This document shows positions 1 to 7,900 of a DNA stretch of 8,484 nt, piece after piece. Below the pieces are notes generated by a model. It saw nothing but the letters and a program-made list of their open reading frames with translations, was not told where the DNA came from and searched no databases. The first letter of the stretch is position 1. The number at the start of each line of letters is the position of its first letter. Origin of the DNA: an uncultured Bacteroidota bacterium (GTDB taxonomy: Bacteria; Bacteroidota; Bacteroidia; B-17B0; Aurantibacillaceae); contig CAIXZI010000706.1 in NCBI GenBank assembly GCA_903923915.1, forward strand, positions 1-8,484, read 5' to 3'. Position numbers and translations under genes: made by a program.

Positions 1-357
1 AGGAAGTAATGATAGTGCAACTTCCGGCCACTCGATAAAGCAATAATTACCGCTGTATAAATATTCTTCCATACCTAAATCAAAACACTCTTCAATGTTT
101 TTGATGCGGTATAAATCAAAATGATAAATGATTTTATTGTCGTTTGTATGATATTCATTCACTACCGAAAAAGTAGGACTGCTCATGGTATCTGTAACAC
201 CAAGCTGCTTGCAAATTTCTTTAATGAGTGTGGTTTTACCCGCGCCCATTTCGCCATAAAATAAAATTATTTTGCTTTCAGTTAAATGATTTGCAATGTC
301 ATGCGCTACTTCACTAAGTACATCAACCGTTACAGACGCAAAAGAAAGCTTGTTCAT
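1..357 (-). CDS. tsaE: tRNA threonylcarbamoyladenosine biosynthesis ATPase TsaE (3' end outside window)
   Basis: Translating the minus strand from the ATG at 357 gives 119 residues with no stop before the window edge, so the C-terminus is missing; the family is usually about 135-160 residues. TsaE is the P-loop ATPase that works with TsaB and TsaD (and the TsaC product) to put threonylcarbamoyl on A37 of ANN-decoding tRNAs in the cytoplasm. All family landmarks are visible: Walker A GEMGAGKTT at residues 35-43, the SPTFSVVNEY block at 60-69, HFDLYRI at 79-85 and the FIEWPE block at 107-112. The start lies 3 bases after the stop of the EVE-domain gene, with no evident Shine-Dalgarno, so translation is probably coupled or A-rich-leader driven. 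It is the last visible gene of the mutS operon. Identity is very secure. It appears intact as far as it can be read. Confidence 0.96.
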   Translation of the reverse strand, partial: MNKLSFASVTVDVLSEVAHDIANHLTESKIILFYGEMGAGKTTLIKEICKQLGVTDTMSSPTFSVVNEYHTNDNKIIYHFDLYRIKNIEECFDLGMEEYLYSGNYCFIEWPEVALSLLP

Positions 358-360
358 TAT

Positions 361-771
361 TTATTTTGTTTCGCTCATTAGCAAAATTTTATCAAACTCC
401 TTGTCGCTTACTTTAGAAACAGAAAGACGAGATAATTTTATAATCTCCATGTTTTTAAGTAATGGCTCAGTTTTTATTTGCGCTAATGTTACCGGGTTTT
501 TTAATGCTTTAAACGGTGCAAAATCTACGCCATACCATTCGCCTTCTTTAGCTGTTTTATCGGGTGTATGTTCTTTAATTACTTTAGCAATCCCCACAAT
601 ACATAAACCTTCATTGCTGTGATAAAAAAAAGCAAGATCACCTTTTTTCATGGCTTTTAAATTATTGCGAGCTGCATAATTGCGCACACCACTCCAAAAA
701 GTTTGTTTGTCTTTTACAAATTGCTCCCAACTGTAAGCAGATGGTTCTGATTTTATAAGCCAGTAGTTCAT
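361..771 (-). CDS. EVE domain-containing protein (THYN1-like)
   Basis: This 136-residue protein is a single EVE domain, a PUA-like fold related to human THYN1. Visible family marks are WLIKSEP at residues 4-10, the VRNYAARN block at 29-36 (VRNYQARN in most members), GDLAFFYHS at 44-52, VDFAPFKAL at 82-90 and a C-terminal LSRLSVSKVS segment at 113-122. Length matches the stand-alone bacterial family. Known EVE/YTH/PUA-class domains bind modified bases in DNA or RNA through an aromatic cage; the ligand of the housekeeping bacterial members is not settled, so a role in sensing modified nucleic acid is inference. It has no signal peptide or membrane segment and should be cytosolic. It starts 5 bases after the holA stop and ends 3 bases before tsaE, so it belongs to the same transcript. 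No Shine-Dalgarno is visible upstream of the ATG. Confidence 0.93.
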   Translation of the reverse strand: MNYWLIKSEPSAYSWEQFVKDKQTFWSGVRNYAARNNLKAMKKGDLAFFYHSNEGLCIVGIAKVIKEHTPDKTAKEGEWYGVDFAPFKALKNPVTLAQIKTEPLLKNMEIIKLSRLSVSKVSDKEFDKILLMSETK

Positions 772-776
772 ATCTG

Positions 777-1841
777 TTAATGTAAAATTTTAAAAACCAT
801 TTCTTTCAGCAAATCGCCATCTTCAATGCTAACATTATCAACGCCTTTAGAGCGGGCATCACACTCGTGTAAATAACTGAAAATATATTTTAATTTGGCT
901 GTATTGTAATTTCTTGCAGCACGTTCATAACCCTCCACAAAAAATGGATTCATGCCTAAAGCACTGGCTACGCTGCCCCTGCTTTTATCAGGTACAAAAT
1001 GATATAATAATACTTTTTGAAAATAATTATACAAAGAAGCATTAGTCATTATCAATGGGTTTTCTTTTGGATTAGCTGCAAAGTATTGTACAATTCGGTT
1101 TGTTTTTAAAACGTCTTTTTTACTAAGTGCGTCTTGTAATTCAAACACATTAAAATCTTTACTGATGCCAATGTTTTGTTGAATGTGATCTACATTAATT
1201 TCACTATTAGCAGGTAAGTTTATACAAAGCTTGCCAACTTCATTTGCAATTTTGGAAAGATCATTGCCTAGGTATTCTGCCAGTAAAATAGCGGCTTTTG
1301 GATTGATGCTGTATTTTTTATCCTTTAAATAACCATTTATCCAATCAGGAATTTTATTATCGTATAATTTTTTCGATTCGAACAACACTGCTTTTTTTGC
1401 CACTACTTTTGATAAAGCAGAACGTGCATCCAGCTTTTTATATTTAAAACAAAAAACTAAAATAGTTGCCGGCTGCGGGTTTTCGAGATATGCTATTAAA
1501 GGATTTGGATTTTTATCTGCAGAAGATTTTTTTTCTTTTACTTCATCACCCTCTCCGGTAGATTTTGAAAGTTCTTTTAAAGTTTGTGCTTCTTTTACAA
1601 TTACAACCTGTCGCTCTCCCATCATAGGAAAGCCTTTTGCCAGGCCAATAATGCTACTTAAATCAGTATCTCTTCCGTAAAGAATAGTTTGGTTAAAACC
1701 TTTTTCGGTTTCATCCAACACATTTTGTTCAATGTAATTGCTCAGTTCATCAATAAAATAAGATTCTTCGCCATGCAAAAAGTAAACGGGCTTATAAAGC
1801 TTACGTTTTAAATCGAGCATAATATCGTTGAAGTCGGCCAT
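777..1841 (-). CDS. holA: DNA polymerase III subunit delta (clamp-loader subunit)
   Basis: The 354-residue product matches the delta subunit family in length and layout. Delta is the clamp-loader subunit that opens the beta sliding clamp at primed sites during replication. The N-terminal segment PVYFLHGEESYFIDEL (residues 18-33) is the degenerate P-loop region typical of delta; it lacks the GKT of a working Walker A, as expected because delta does not hydrolyse ATP. FPMMGERQVVIVKEA (71-85) matches the usual beta-binding/AAA-like region. LAEYLGNDLSKIANEVGKL (187-205) and the helical C-terminus around YNYFQKVLLYH and ALGMNPFFVEGYERAARNY (271-312) match the middle and collar domains. A Lys/Glu/Ser-rich insert lies at about residues 88-114. 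The ATG is 3 bases after the mutS stop. The upstream AGGAAAA inside the mutS end could be a weak ribosome site. Cytosolic, constitutive and presumably essential. Confidence 0.95.
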   Translation of the reverse strand: MADFNDIMLDLKRKLYKPVYFLHGEESYFIDELSNYIEQNVLDETEKGFNQTILYGRDTDLSSIIGLAKGFPMMGERQVVIVKEAQTLKELSKSTGEGDEVKEKKSSADKNPNPLIAYLENPQPATILVFCFKYKKLDARSALSKVVAKKAVLFESKKLYDNKIPDWINGYLKDKKYSINPKAAILLAEYLGNDLSKIANEVGKLCINLPANSEINVDHIQQNIGISKDFNVFELQDALSKKDVLKTNRIVQYFAANPKENPLIMTNASLYNYFQKVLLYHFVPDKSRGSVASALGMNPFFVEGYERAARNYNTAKLKYIFSYLHECDARSKGVDNVSIEDGDLLKEMVFKILH

Positions 1842-1844
1842 CTG

Positions 1845-4487
1845 TTATTTTCCTAACAATTTTTTAATTTCATTCAACTTTAAAAGTGCTTCAACGGGAG
1901 TAAGTGTATTTATATCGGTGCTTAAAATTTCTTCTTTTATTTGCTGAAGAACAGGATCATCTAACTGAAAAAAACTTAGCTGATAATCACTATCTGCATT
2001 TTTTTGAACTAACCTGCCTTCTGTATCAACCATGGTTTGGTTAGGTTCCAGCTCGTGTTCTTTTTCCAGTTTCTTTAAAATTTCACCTGCCCGTTCAACC
2101 ACATCTTTTGGCATACCCGCCATTTTTGCCACATGAATACCAAAGCTATGTTCGCTTCCACCTTCGGCAAGCTTGCGCATAAAAATTACTTTATTGCTAA
2201 GTTCTTTTACCGTTACATGGTAATTTTTTACGCGCGGAAAATATTGTTGCATCTCATTCAATTCATGATAATGCGTAGCGAATAATGTTTTTGCTTTTAG
2301 TTGAGGATGCTGATGTATATATTCTGCAATGGCCCAAGCGATAGATATACCATCATACGTAGCAGTTCCTCTTCCAATCTCGTCTAATAAAATAAGACTA
2401 CGATTGCTTAAATTATTTAAGATGCTGGCCGTTTCATTCATCTCAACCATAAAGGTTGATTCGCCTGAAGAAATATTATCGGAAGCACCTACACGTGTAA
2501 ATATTTTATCTACTAAGCCAATATCCGCGCTTTGTGCAGGGACAAATGAACCCGTTTGTGCAAGTAATGTAATCAAGGCCGTTTGTCGAAGTAAGGCAGA
2601 TTTACCACTCATATTTGGGCCGGTAATCATCATAATTTGTTGCGACTCGGTATCTAAAAAAACCGAATTGCTCACATACTCATCGCCAACAGGTAATAGT
2701 TTTTCTATAACCGGATGACGACCTTCTTTTATATTGATTGCAAAACCTTCGTTAACAGTTGGACGAACATATTTATTAGTAATTGCTACGATAGATAAAC
2801 CTAGCAGGCAATCTAAACGTGCAAGTAACGAAGCATTTTGTTGAATGTGAATGGTAAACTCTGTAACGTAAGCAACTAACTCTTCAAATAATTTTGTTTC
2901 AAGTGTGGTAATTTTTTCTTCGGCACCCAATATTTTTTCTTCGTAAACTTTTAATTCGGGAGTGATGTAACGCTCGGCGTTAGTAAGTGTTTGCTTGCGT
3001 ACCCAATCTGCAGGAGCTTTATCTTTATGTGAATTGGTAACCTCTAAATAATAGCCAAACACATTGTTGTAAGCCACTTTTAATGAAGTAATACCAGTAC
3101 GTTCAACTTCTCGTTGTTGAATTTTTAAAAGATAATCTTTACCCGAATAAGCAATTTGTCTAAGTTCATCAAGCTCTGCATTTACACCATCAGCCATCAC
3201 TTTTCCTTTAGCGATAGATACGGGCGCATCTTCATTTAAAGTTAGTAAACGTTGCTGAAGCTCTTTGCAATCTTGTAAGCCTGAAATAGTTTCATCAAAG
3301 TAATTACTCTTAAAATCCTTTAGCGTTTGCTTAATATTTTCTGTTATGGTAAGTGATCGTTTTAGTTGCATCAACTCACGCGGGTTGATACGCATGGCAG
3401 CAGCTTTGGAAATCAAACGTTCTAAATCACCTAACTGACTTAACTCGCCGTGTAATTTGTTAGCTTCTTCGGTATGTTTGGTAAAAAATTCGATAACATC
3501 TAAACGCTTATTTATTTGTGGAATATTTTTAAGCGGCATCGCAATCCAACGTTTTAAAAGACGTGTTCCCATTGGAGTAACTGTTCCGTTAATGACATCA
3601 AATAATGCTTTTCCGTTTTCGTGTAATGGATAAATCAACTCTAAATTGCGAAACGTAAATTTATCTAACCAAACAAATTCGTTTTCATCAATTCGTTTTA
3701 AAGAAGTGATGTGCTTTAATTTATCATGACGTGTTTGATGCAAATAAAATAGCATAGCGCCGCAAGAAGCAACAGCAGCAGGCATTTCCTCAATACCAAA
3801 ACCTTTGAGTGAATTGGTGTTGAAATGTTTAGTTAACGATTCTTGTCCGTAATCAAATGTAAAAGCCCAATCATCAATGCCATAGATGTAATATTTGTCG
3901 CCAAGTAAATCTAAAACCTGAGCACGTTTATTGCGTTCAAATAAAATTTCATTCGGACTAAACTTGTGTATAATTTTTTCGATGTAAGACGCGTTTCCTT
4001 GTGCAACAATAAATTCGCCCGTAGAAATATCAAGTAAAGAAATACCCAACACGTCTTTACCTAAATGCAGGCTGCACAAAAAATTATTGCTTTGATGATC
4101 TAATATCTTTTCACTGTAAGCTAAGCCGGGAGTAATTAATTCGGTAACGCCACGCTTAACGATAGTTTTTGTAAGCTTTGGGTCTTCTAACTGATCGCAA
4201 ATAGCGACACGAAAACCTGCACGCACTAATTTTGGTAAATAAGTATCCATGGAATGATGCGGAAAACCTGCCAACTCTATAAACTGTGCGGCACCATTTG
4301 CACGACGGGTGAGTACAATACCTAAAACAGAGGATGCTTTGATGGCATCTTCGCCAAAGGTTTCGTAAAAGTCGCCTACTCTAAATAATAATAAAGCATC
4401 CGGAAACTGCGTCTTAATTTGGTTGTACTGCCGCATTAAGGGAGTTTCTTTATCTGGGGTATCTGTTTTTGCTTTTTTCTTTTCCAT
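1845..4487 (-). CDS. mutS: DNA mismatch repair protein MutS
   Basis: MutS finds base mismatches and small loops in newly replicated DNA and, as an ATP-switched sliding clamp, recruits MutL. From the ATG at 4487 the protein is 880 residues, close to the usual size. The mismatch-reading GDFYETF motif (Phe and Glu of F-x-E) is at about residues 38-44. The connector, core/lever and clamp regions follow. The ATPase carries Walker A GPNMSGKS (623-630), the ABC-type SSGES signature (673-677), Walker B LILLDEIGRG (698-707) and the THYHEL H-loop (738-743), then a helical tail. This is MutS1, not the MutS2/Smr type, because the mismatch-binding domain is present. A longer frame reaches a TTG at 4526, but its 13 extra residues are not MutS-like; MEKKKAK from the ATG is the better start. 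First gene of the four-gene operon; a heptamer repeat and possible promoter lie just upstream. Confidence 0.97.
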   Translation of the reverse strand: MEKKKAKTDTPDKETPLMRQYNQIKTQFPDALLLFRVGDFYETFGEDAIKASSVLGIVLTRRANGAAQFIELAGFPHHSMDTYLPKLVRAGFRVAICDQLEDPKLTKTIVKRGVTELITPGLAYSEKILDHQSNNFLCSLHLGKDVLGISLLDISTGEFIVAQGNASYIEKIIHKFSPNEILFERNKRAQVLDLLGDKYYIYGIDDWAFTFDYGQESLTKHFNTNSLKGFGIEEMPAAVASCGAMLFYLHQTRHDKLKHITSLKRIDENEFVWLDKFTFRNLELIYPLHENGKALFDVINGTVTPMGTRLLKRWIAMPLKNIPQINKRLDVIEFFTKHTEEANKLHGELSQLGDLERLISKAAAMRINPRELMQLKRSLTITENIKQTLKDFKSNYFDETISGLQDCKELQQRLLTLNEDAPVSIAKGKVMADGVNAELDELRQIAYSGKDYLLKIQQREVERTGITSLKVAYNNVFGYYLEVTNSHKDKAPADWVRKQTLTNAERYITPELKVYEEKILGAEEKITTLETKLFEELVAYVTEFTIHIQQNASLLARLDCLLGLSIVAITNKYVRPTVNEGFAINIKEGRHPVIEKLLPVGDEYVSNSVFLDTESQQIMMITGPNMSGKSALLRQTALITLLAQTGSFVPAQSADIGLVDKIFTRVGASDNISSGESTFMVEMNETASILNNLSNRSLILLDEIGRGTATYDGISIAWAIAEYIHQHPQLKAKTLFATHYHELNEMQQYFPRVKNYHVTVKELSNKVIFMRKLAEGGSEHSFGIHVAKMAGMPKDVVERAGEILKKLEKEHELEPNQTMVDTEGRLVQKNADSDYQLSFFQLDDPVLQQIKEEILSTDINTLTPVEALLKLNEIKKLLGK

Positions 4488-4502
4488 AAAATAAACGGAA
4501 GT

Positions 4503-4510
4503 GCAAGATA
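4503..4510 (-). promoter_or_regulatory. Candidate -7 element for the mutS operon
   Basis: Read on the minus strand this is TATCTTGC, close to the Bacteroidota -7 consensus TAnnTTTG but one T short. It lies 15 bases upstream of the preferred mutS ATG, which would give a very short leader. I find no TTG at the expected spacing for a -33 element, so this is a weak candidate only. Confidence 0.3.
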
Positions 4511-4513
4511 GCA

Positions 4514-4548
4514 AATCAGGTAGCAAGTAGCAGGTATTAAGTAATGGT
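4514..4548. repeat. Degenerate heptanucleotide tandem repeat upstream of mutS
   Basis: Five consecutive 7-base units can be read on the plus strand: AATCAGG, TAGCAAG, TAGCAGG, TATTAAG and TAATGGT. Units 2 and 3 differ at one base, while the others drift from a TAGCAGG-like consensus. The array sits entirely within the divergent intergenic region, directly upstream (mutS sense) of the possible -7 element, where changes in unit number would alter promoter spacing. It may be a decayed microsatellite. The outer units are divergent enough that chance cannot be ruled out for them. Confidence 0.45.
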
Positions 4549-4601
4549 AATTACTACGAGTTTTAAAAGGTTTTGAACAGAAACGTCTCATGTTAATTAA
4601 T

Positions 4602-4609
4602 TAGCTTTG
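4602..4609 (+). promoter_or_regulatory. Bacteroidota -7 promoter element (TAGCTTTG) for the 75-residue gene
   Basis: TAGCTTTG matches the Bacteroidota sigma factor -7 consensus TAnnTTTG at every fixed position. It ends only four bases before the ATG at 4614, so the transcript would start at or within a few bases of the start codon. The nearest TTTG upstream (4572-4575) is 26 bases away, a little longer than the usual spacing to a -33 element, so the -33 part is uncertain. There is no Shine-Dalgarno between this element and the ATG. Confidence 0.55.
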
Positions 4610-4613
4610 CCGC

Positions 4614-4841
4614 ATGGCAAGTACATTTCATTTAGAAGATAAAGTAACGTATTTATTTGGCGATGCGCCCCAGTACAAAGTGGTGGCCACGAAAGAGCAG
4701 CCTCGCGTTAGAGATTCGGGTACATATGGAGCAATACTGCCTGCAGATTTTGACTATTTAATAATTAGATGGCCTTTAATAGAAGGTGCTATTAATGCAT
4801 ATATACCTGTTAGAGAAGCGCATATAGAACTTTGTAGGTAA
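4614..4841 (+). CDS. Small hypothetical protein, 75 residues
   Basis: I do not recognise this gene. It encodes a soluble 75-residue protein with no signal peptide or membrane segment. The sequence looks beta-rich, with short strands such as KVTYLFG (residues 10-16) and QYKVVATKEQP (20-30), an acidic turn, then DYLIIRWPL (47-55) and a closing YIPVREAHIEL segment (63-73). The layout, a small barrel opened by a hydrophobic strand and a GD turn, recalls small SH3-like or DUF2158-type proteins, but this is only a resemblance. Reality of the gene is supported by a consensus -7 element four bases before the ATG, codon use like the neighbours, and a clean TAA followed by an inverted repeat. It is divergent from mutS and stands apart from the secreted-protein gene by 87 bases. 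Confidence 0.75.
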   Translation: MASTFHLEDKVTYLFGDAPQYKVVATKEQPRVRDSGTYGAILPADFDYLIIRWPLIEGAINAYIPVREAHIELCR

Positions 4842-4843
4842 TT

Positions 4844-4864
4844 ATTTAGAATGCATATCTAAAT
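4844..4864. repeat. Short AT-rich inverted repeat after the 75-residue gene
   Basis: ATTTAGA and TCTAAAT form a perfect 7-base inverted repeat around a 7-base loop, starting three bases after the stop codon at 4841. No T-run follows, and the stem has a single G-C pair, so it is a poor intrinsic terminator. It could be an mRNA 3' hairpin or a protein-binding palindrome upstream of the next gene, or simply chance in AT-rich DNA. Confidence 0.3.
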
Positions 4865-4899
4865 TAAGGCAGCCGGATTTTCATTTAAACACTTTTTCT

Positions 4900-4907
4900 T
4901 AAATTGC
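4900..4907 (+). promoter_or_regulatory. Weak candidate -7 element for the secreted NHL protein
   Basis: TAAATTGC resembles TAnnTTTG with one base missing in the T-run. It lies 21 bases upstream of the ATG at 4929. No convincing -33 TTG is seen at the proper distance. It is offered because the intergenic gap is the only place for a dedicated promoter, and the same TAnnTTGC form appears upstream of mutS. Confidence 0.25.
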
Positions 4908-4928
4908 GTTTTGTTTTAAAATTAACGC

Positions 4929-7900
4929 ATGAAAAAAATAATTACGCTTTTAGCTTTGGTGTTTTGTTTACAAACAAATGCACAAATTATAACAACCGTT
5001 GCCGGAGATGGAACATCAGCTTATAACAACGATGGTATTTTGGCAACAACTGCTGAATTAAATTCGGCTAACGGAGTTGTGGTTGATGCCTCGGGTAATA
5101 TTTATATAGCGGATAACCTTAACAATCGTGTACGGATGATAAATACTTCAGGTGTTATAAATACTATAGTTGGTAACGGAACCGCTGCATATTATGGAGA
5201 TGGCGGACCTGCCAATGCAGCTCAACTATATGGGCCTACTGCAGTTGCTTTAGATGCCTCAGGTAATTTGCATATAGCTGATTTTTTTAATAATCGGGTG
5301 CGCCGCATAAATTCAGATGGTAGTATAACAACCGTTGCCGGAAATGGATCAGGCGGTTTTTATGGTGATGGCGGATATCCGTATAACGCGCAAATAGATG
5401 GGCCATGTGCCATTGCTTTTAATAGTATAGGAGAAATGTATATTGCTGATAAAAATAACAACCGTGTACGTAAAGTAACTTCGGGTGGCACTATAATTAC
5501 AATAGCCGGAAACGGAACAACTACCTATACCGGAGATGGTGTACAAGCAACTACGGTAGGCTTAAATGGCCCTTCGGGTGTTGCTGTTGATGCGGCAGGT
5601 AATTTATACATTTCCGATTCGTATAATCACTGCGTACGTATGGTTGATAATTCGGGCATTATAACTACTATAGCAGGTACTGGTACAAATGCTTTTAGTG
5701 GAGATACAGGCCCCGCAGTTTCTGCAAGTTTAGATACCCCGGTTGGTTTAGCTTTTGATGCAGCGGGTAATTTATATATTTCAGATTCGGGTAACATGGC
5801 TATTCGTATGATAAGCTCAGGAACTATTTATACTTATGCGGGGCGTGGTGCAGCCTTAGGAGATGGGGGGCTTGCAACCAATGCATATTTATACTATCCT
5901 GGGGGCATAAATTTTGATGCGCTTGGTAATTTATACGTTGCAGATACATATCACAGTCGAATCCGAAAAGTAACTCCTCCGTTAAATATATCAGTAAACT
6001 CTCAGGCTATATGTACAGGCACATCGGCTACTTTAACAGCAACAGGTGCAACAACATATTCGTGGAGTACAGGCGAAACAACTGCAAGCATTGTGGTTAG
6101 TCCAACGGTTAATACTATTTATGTAGTTCTTGGTGCAAGTGGTGCAGCCATGAGTATGAGTACACCTACTGTTGTTGTTATACCTTCGCCAACTATAACC
6201 GCTGCTGGCACTACAACTATTTGTGCAGGAAATAGTACACCTATTACAGCAGGCGGCGCCGTAACATATACTTGGATGCCTGCTACAGGTTTAGATGTTT
6301 CTACCGGGGCAAATGTTAATGCAGGCCCTATTGGTAATACAACCTATACCATAACAGGTACTGATGCAAGTGGTTGTGGAGGCATAGATACAATTACAAT
6401 TACTGTTAATCAACTACCCATAATAACAGTCGCACCTAATTCTCAAACAATTTGTGTAACTAAATCTACTACTATAACGGCAAGCGGCGGACTTTCATAT
6501 TCATGGTTACCTGTAACAGCCATAGATAATTCTTTTTTTACAACGGTTACTGTAAACCCCAATGCCAATCTTACTTATACTGTAACGGGTACTGATGCTA
6601 ATGGTTGTAGTAATACGGCTATGGCAGATATAGTTGTAAATCCTGTGCCAAATATGTACACCGGAGGTGCCAACATATCTTGTTATGGTATGTGCGATGG
6701 TAACACAACTCTTACAGGAAGTTGTATTACTTATACATGGTCAACAGGAGATCAAACAGCACAAATTACAAACTTATGCGCTGGTAATTATACTGTTGTT
6801 GGTACAGATGCAAACGGTTGTGTAGATTCTGTTATTGCTTATGTAACACAGCCCAATAATATTACAACAACTTTTACATCATATGCCAGCACTATTTGTG
6901 CAAACACATGCGATACTTTATATGCAACAGCCGGTGGTGGTGCTGGTTCATTTATATATGATATAGAGCCAGGCGCTATAAATAAAGCAACATCGCCCGT
7001 TTGCCCACCGGCAACCACTCAATATACATTAACCGTAACAGATGCAAGTAATTGTATAAGCACATCACTATTAACTATAAATGTAAATCAATTTGATAAT
7101 ATTGTTGGTACTCTTAGGGATAGTGGCTCTGGTTTTTCTACTATTTCATCCGGCAAAGTGTATCTATATGTACAACAATTTACCGCAGACTCAGCTAAAG
7201 ATTCTACCCAGATAAATGCAGGTTCGTATTCCTTCAATAACGTAGCCCCCGGCAATTATTATATAAAGGCTGTGGCCGATCCGATATTGTATCCGGGTGC
7301 TGTGCCAACCTATTATAGCACCAATATTCAACCTGCGTACACATGGGGTACCGCGGGAGTTGCAACAACTTTTTGTAATGGTGTAAATGATAAATTTGAT
7401 TTTCAAATAGTAGACTTACCAGTGCAAAGTGGTACTGGTACTATAAGTGGAATAGTAACGCAAGACCCCAGTTACGGACATAGATTAGCTAATAATGGAC
7501 ATAACAGTGTTTTTGGGGCTCCGTTAAAAGGTATTGATGTTAAGTTGGGTAGAAACCCCGGTGGAGGTTGCGCAGCGCGAACCACAACCAATAATAATGG
7601 CGAGTATTCATTTACTAATGTAGATACAGGTAGTTATCTTATTTATGTAGATATACCAAACTACGGCATGGATAGCACACGTGCGGTAAGCATTACGCCA
7701 CAAAACACTACAAGTATAAATAATAATTATATTGTTGATTCTAATAGTGTGTATGTTGATACAATAAAAGTGGCAAGTTGTGGTGTAATTTTAAGCACCT
7801 CTACCAATCCAACGGCATTAAGTGCTTGTGATGGTACAGCCTCTTTTTATGTACCTATAAATTGCGTATCTAATCCGGTATATGCAGTTTGGATCAACGG

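Noticed and set aside
296..622. 108-codon plus-strand open frame across tsaE and the EVE gene
   Set aside because: It is antisense to two well-recognised genes and reads across their junction, with low-complexity Ser/Leu-rich translation typical of a shadow frame.
2329..2718. 129-codon plus-strand open frame inside mutS
   Set aside because: It lies wholly antisense to the conserved ATPase domain of MutS, has no family likeness and no promoter or ribosome site; it is a shadow of the mutS reading frame.
4488..4526. Longer MutS start at a TTG codon (13 extra residues)
   Set aside because: The extra residues are not MutS-like, the codon is a rare start, and this segment overlaps the heptamer repeat and candidate promoter. 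The ATG at 4487 gives a normal N-terminus.
4514..4548. Heptamer repeat considered as a CRISPR remnant
   Set aside because: Units are 7 bases with no spacers and no cas genes nearby; it is a simple tandem repeat.
5349..5546. 65-codon minus-strand frame inside the NHL repeats
   Set aside because: It is antisense to conserved NHL motifs, and its Tyr/Ser/Ile-rich product reflects the complement of the repeat codons.
4989..5978. NHL repeat DNA considered as a recent tandem duplication or recombination hotspot
   Set aside because: Units share protein motifs but their DNA has diverged at many codons; no long identical stretch was seen that would support recent duplication.
7191..7406. 71-codon minus-strand frame inside the secreted-protein gene
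   Set aside because: It is antisense to a clear carboxypeptidase-regulatory-like module, and nothing in the translation looks like a real protein.
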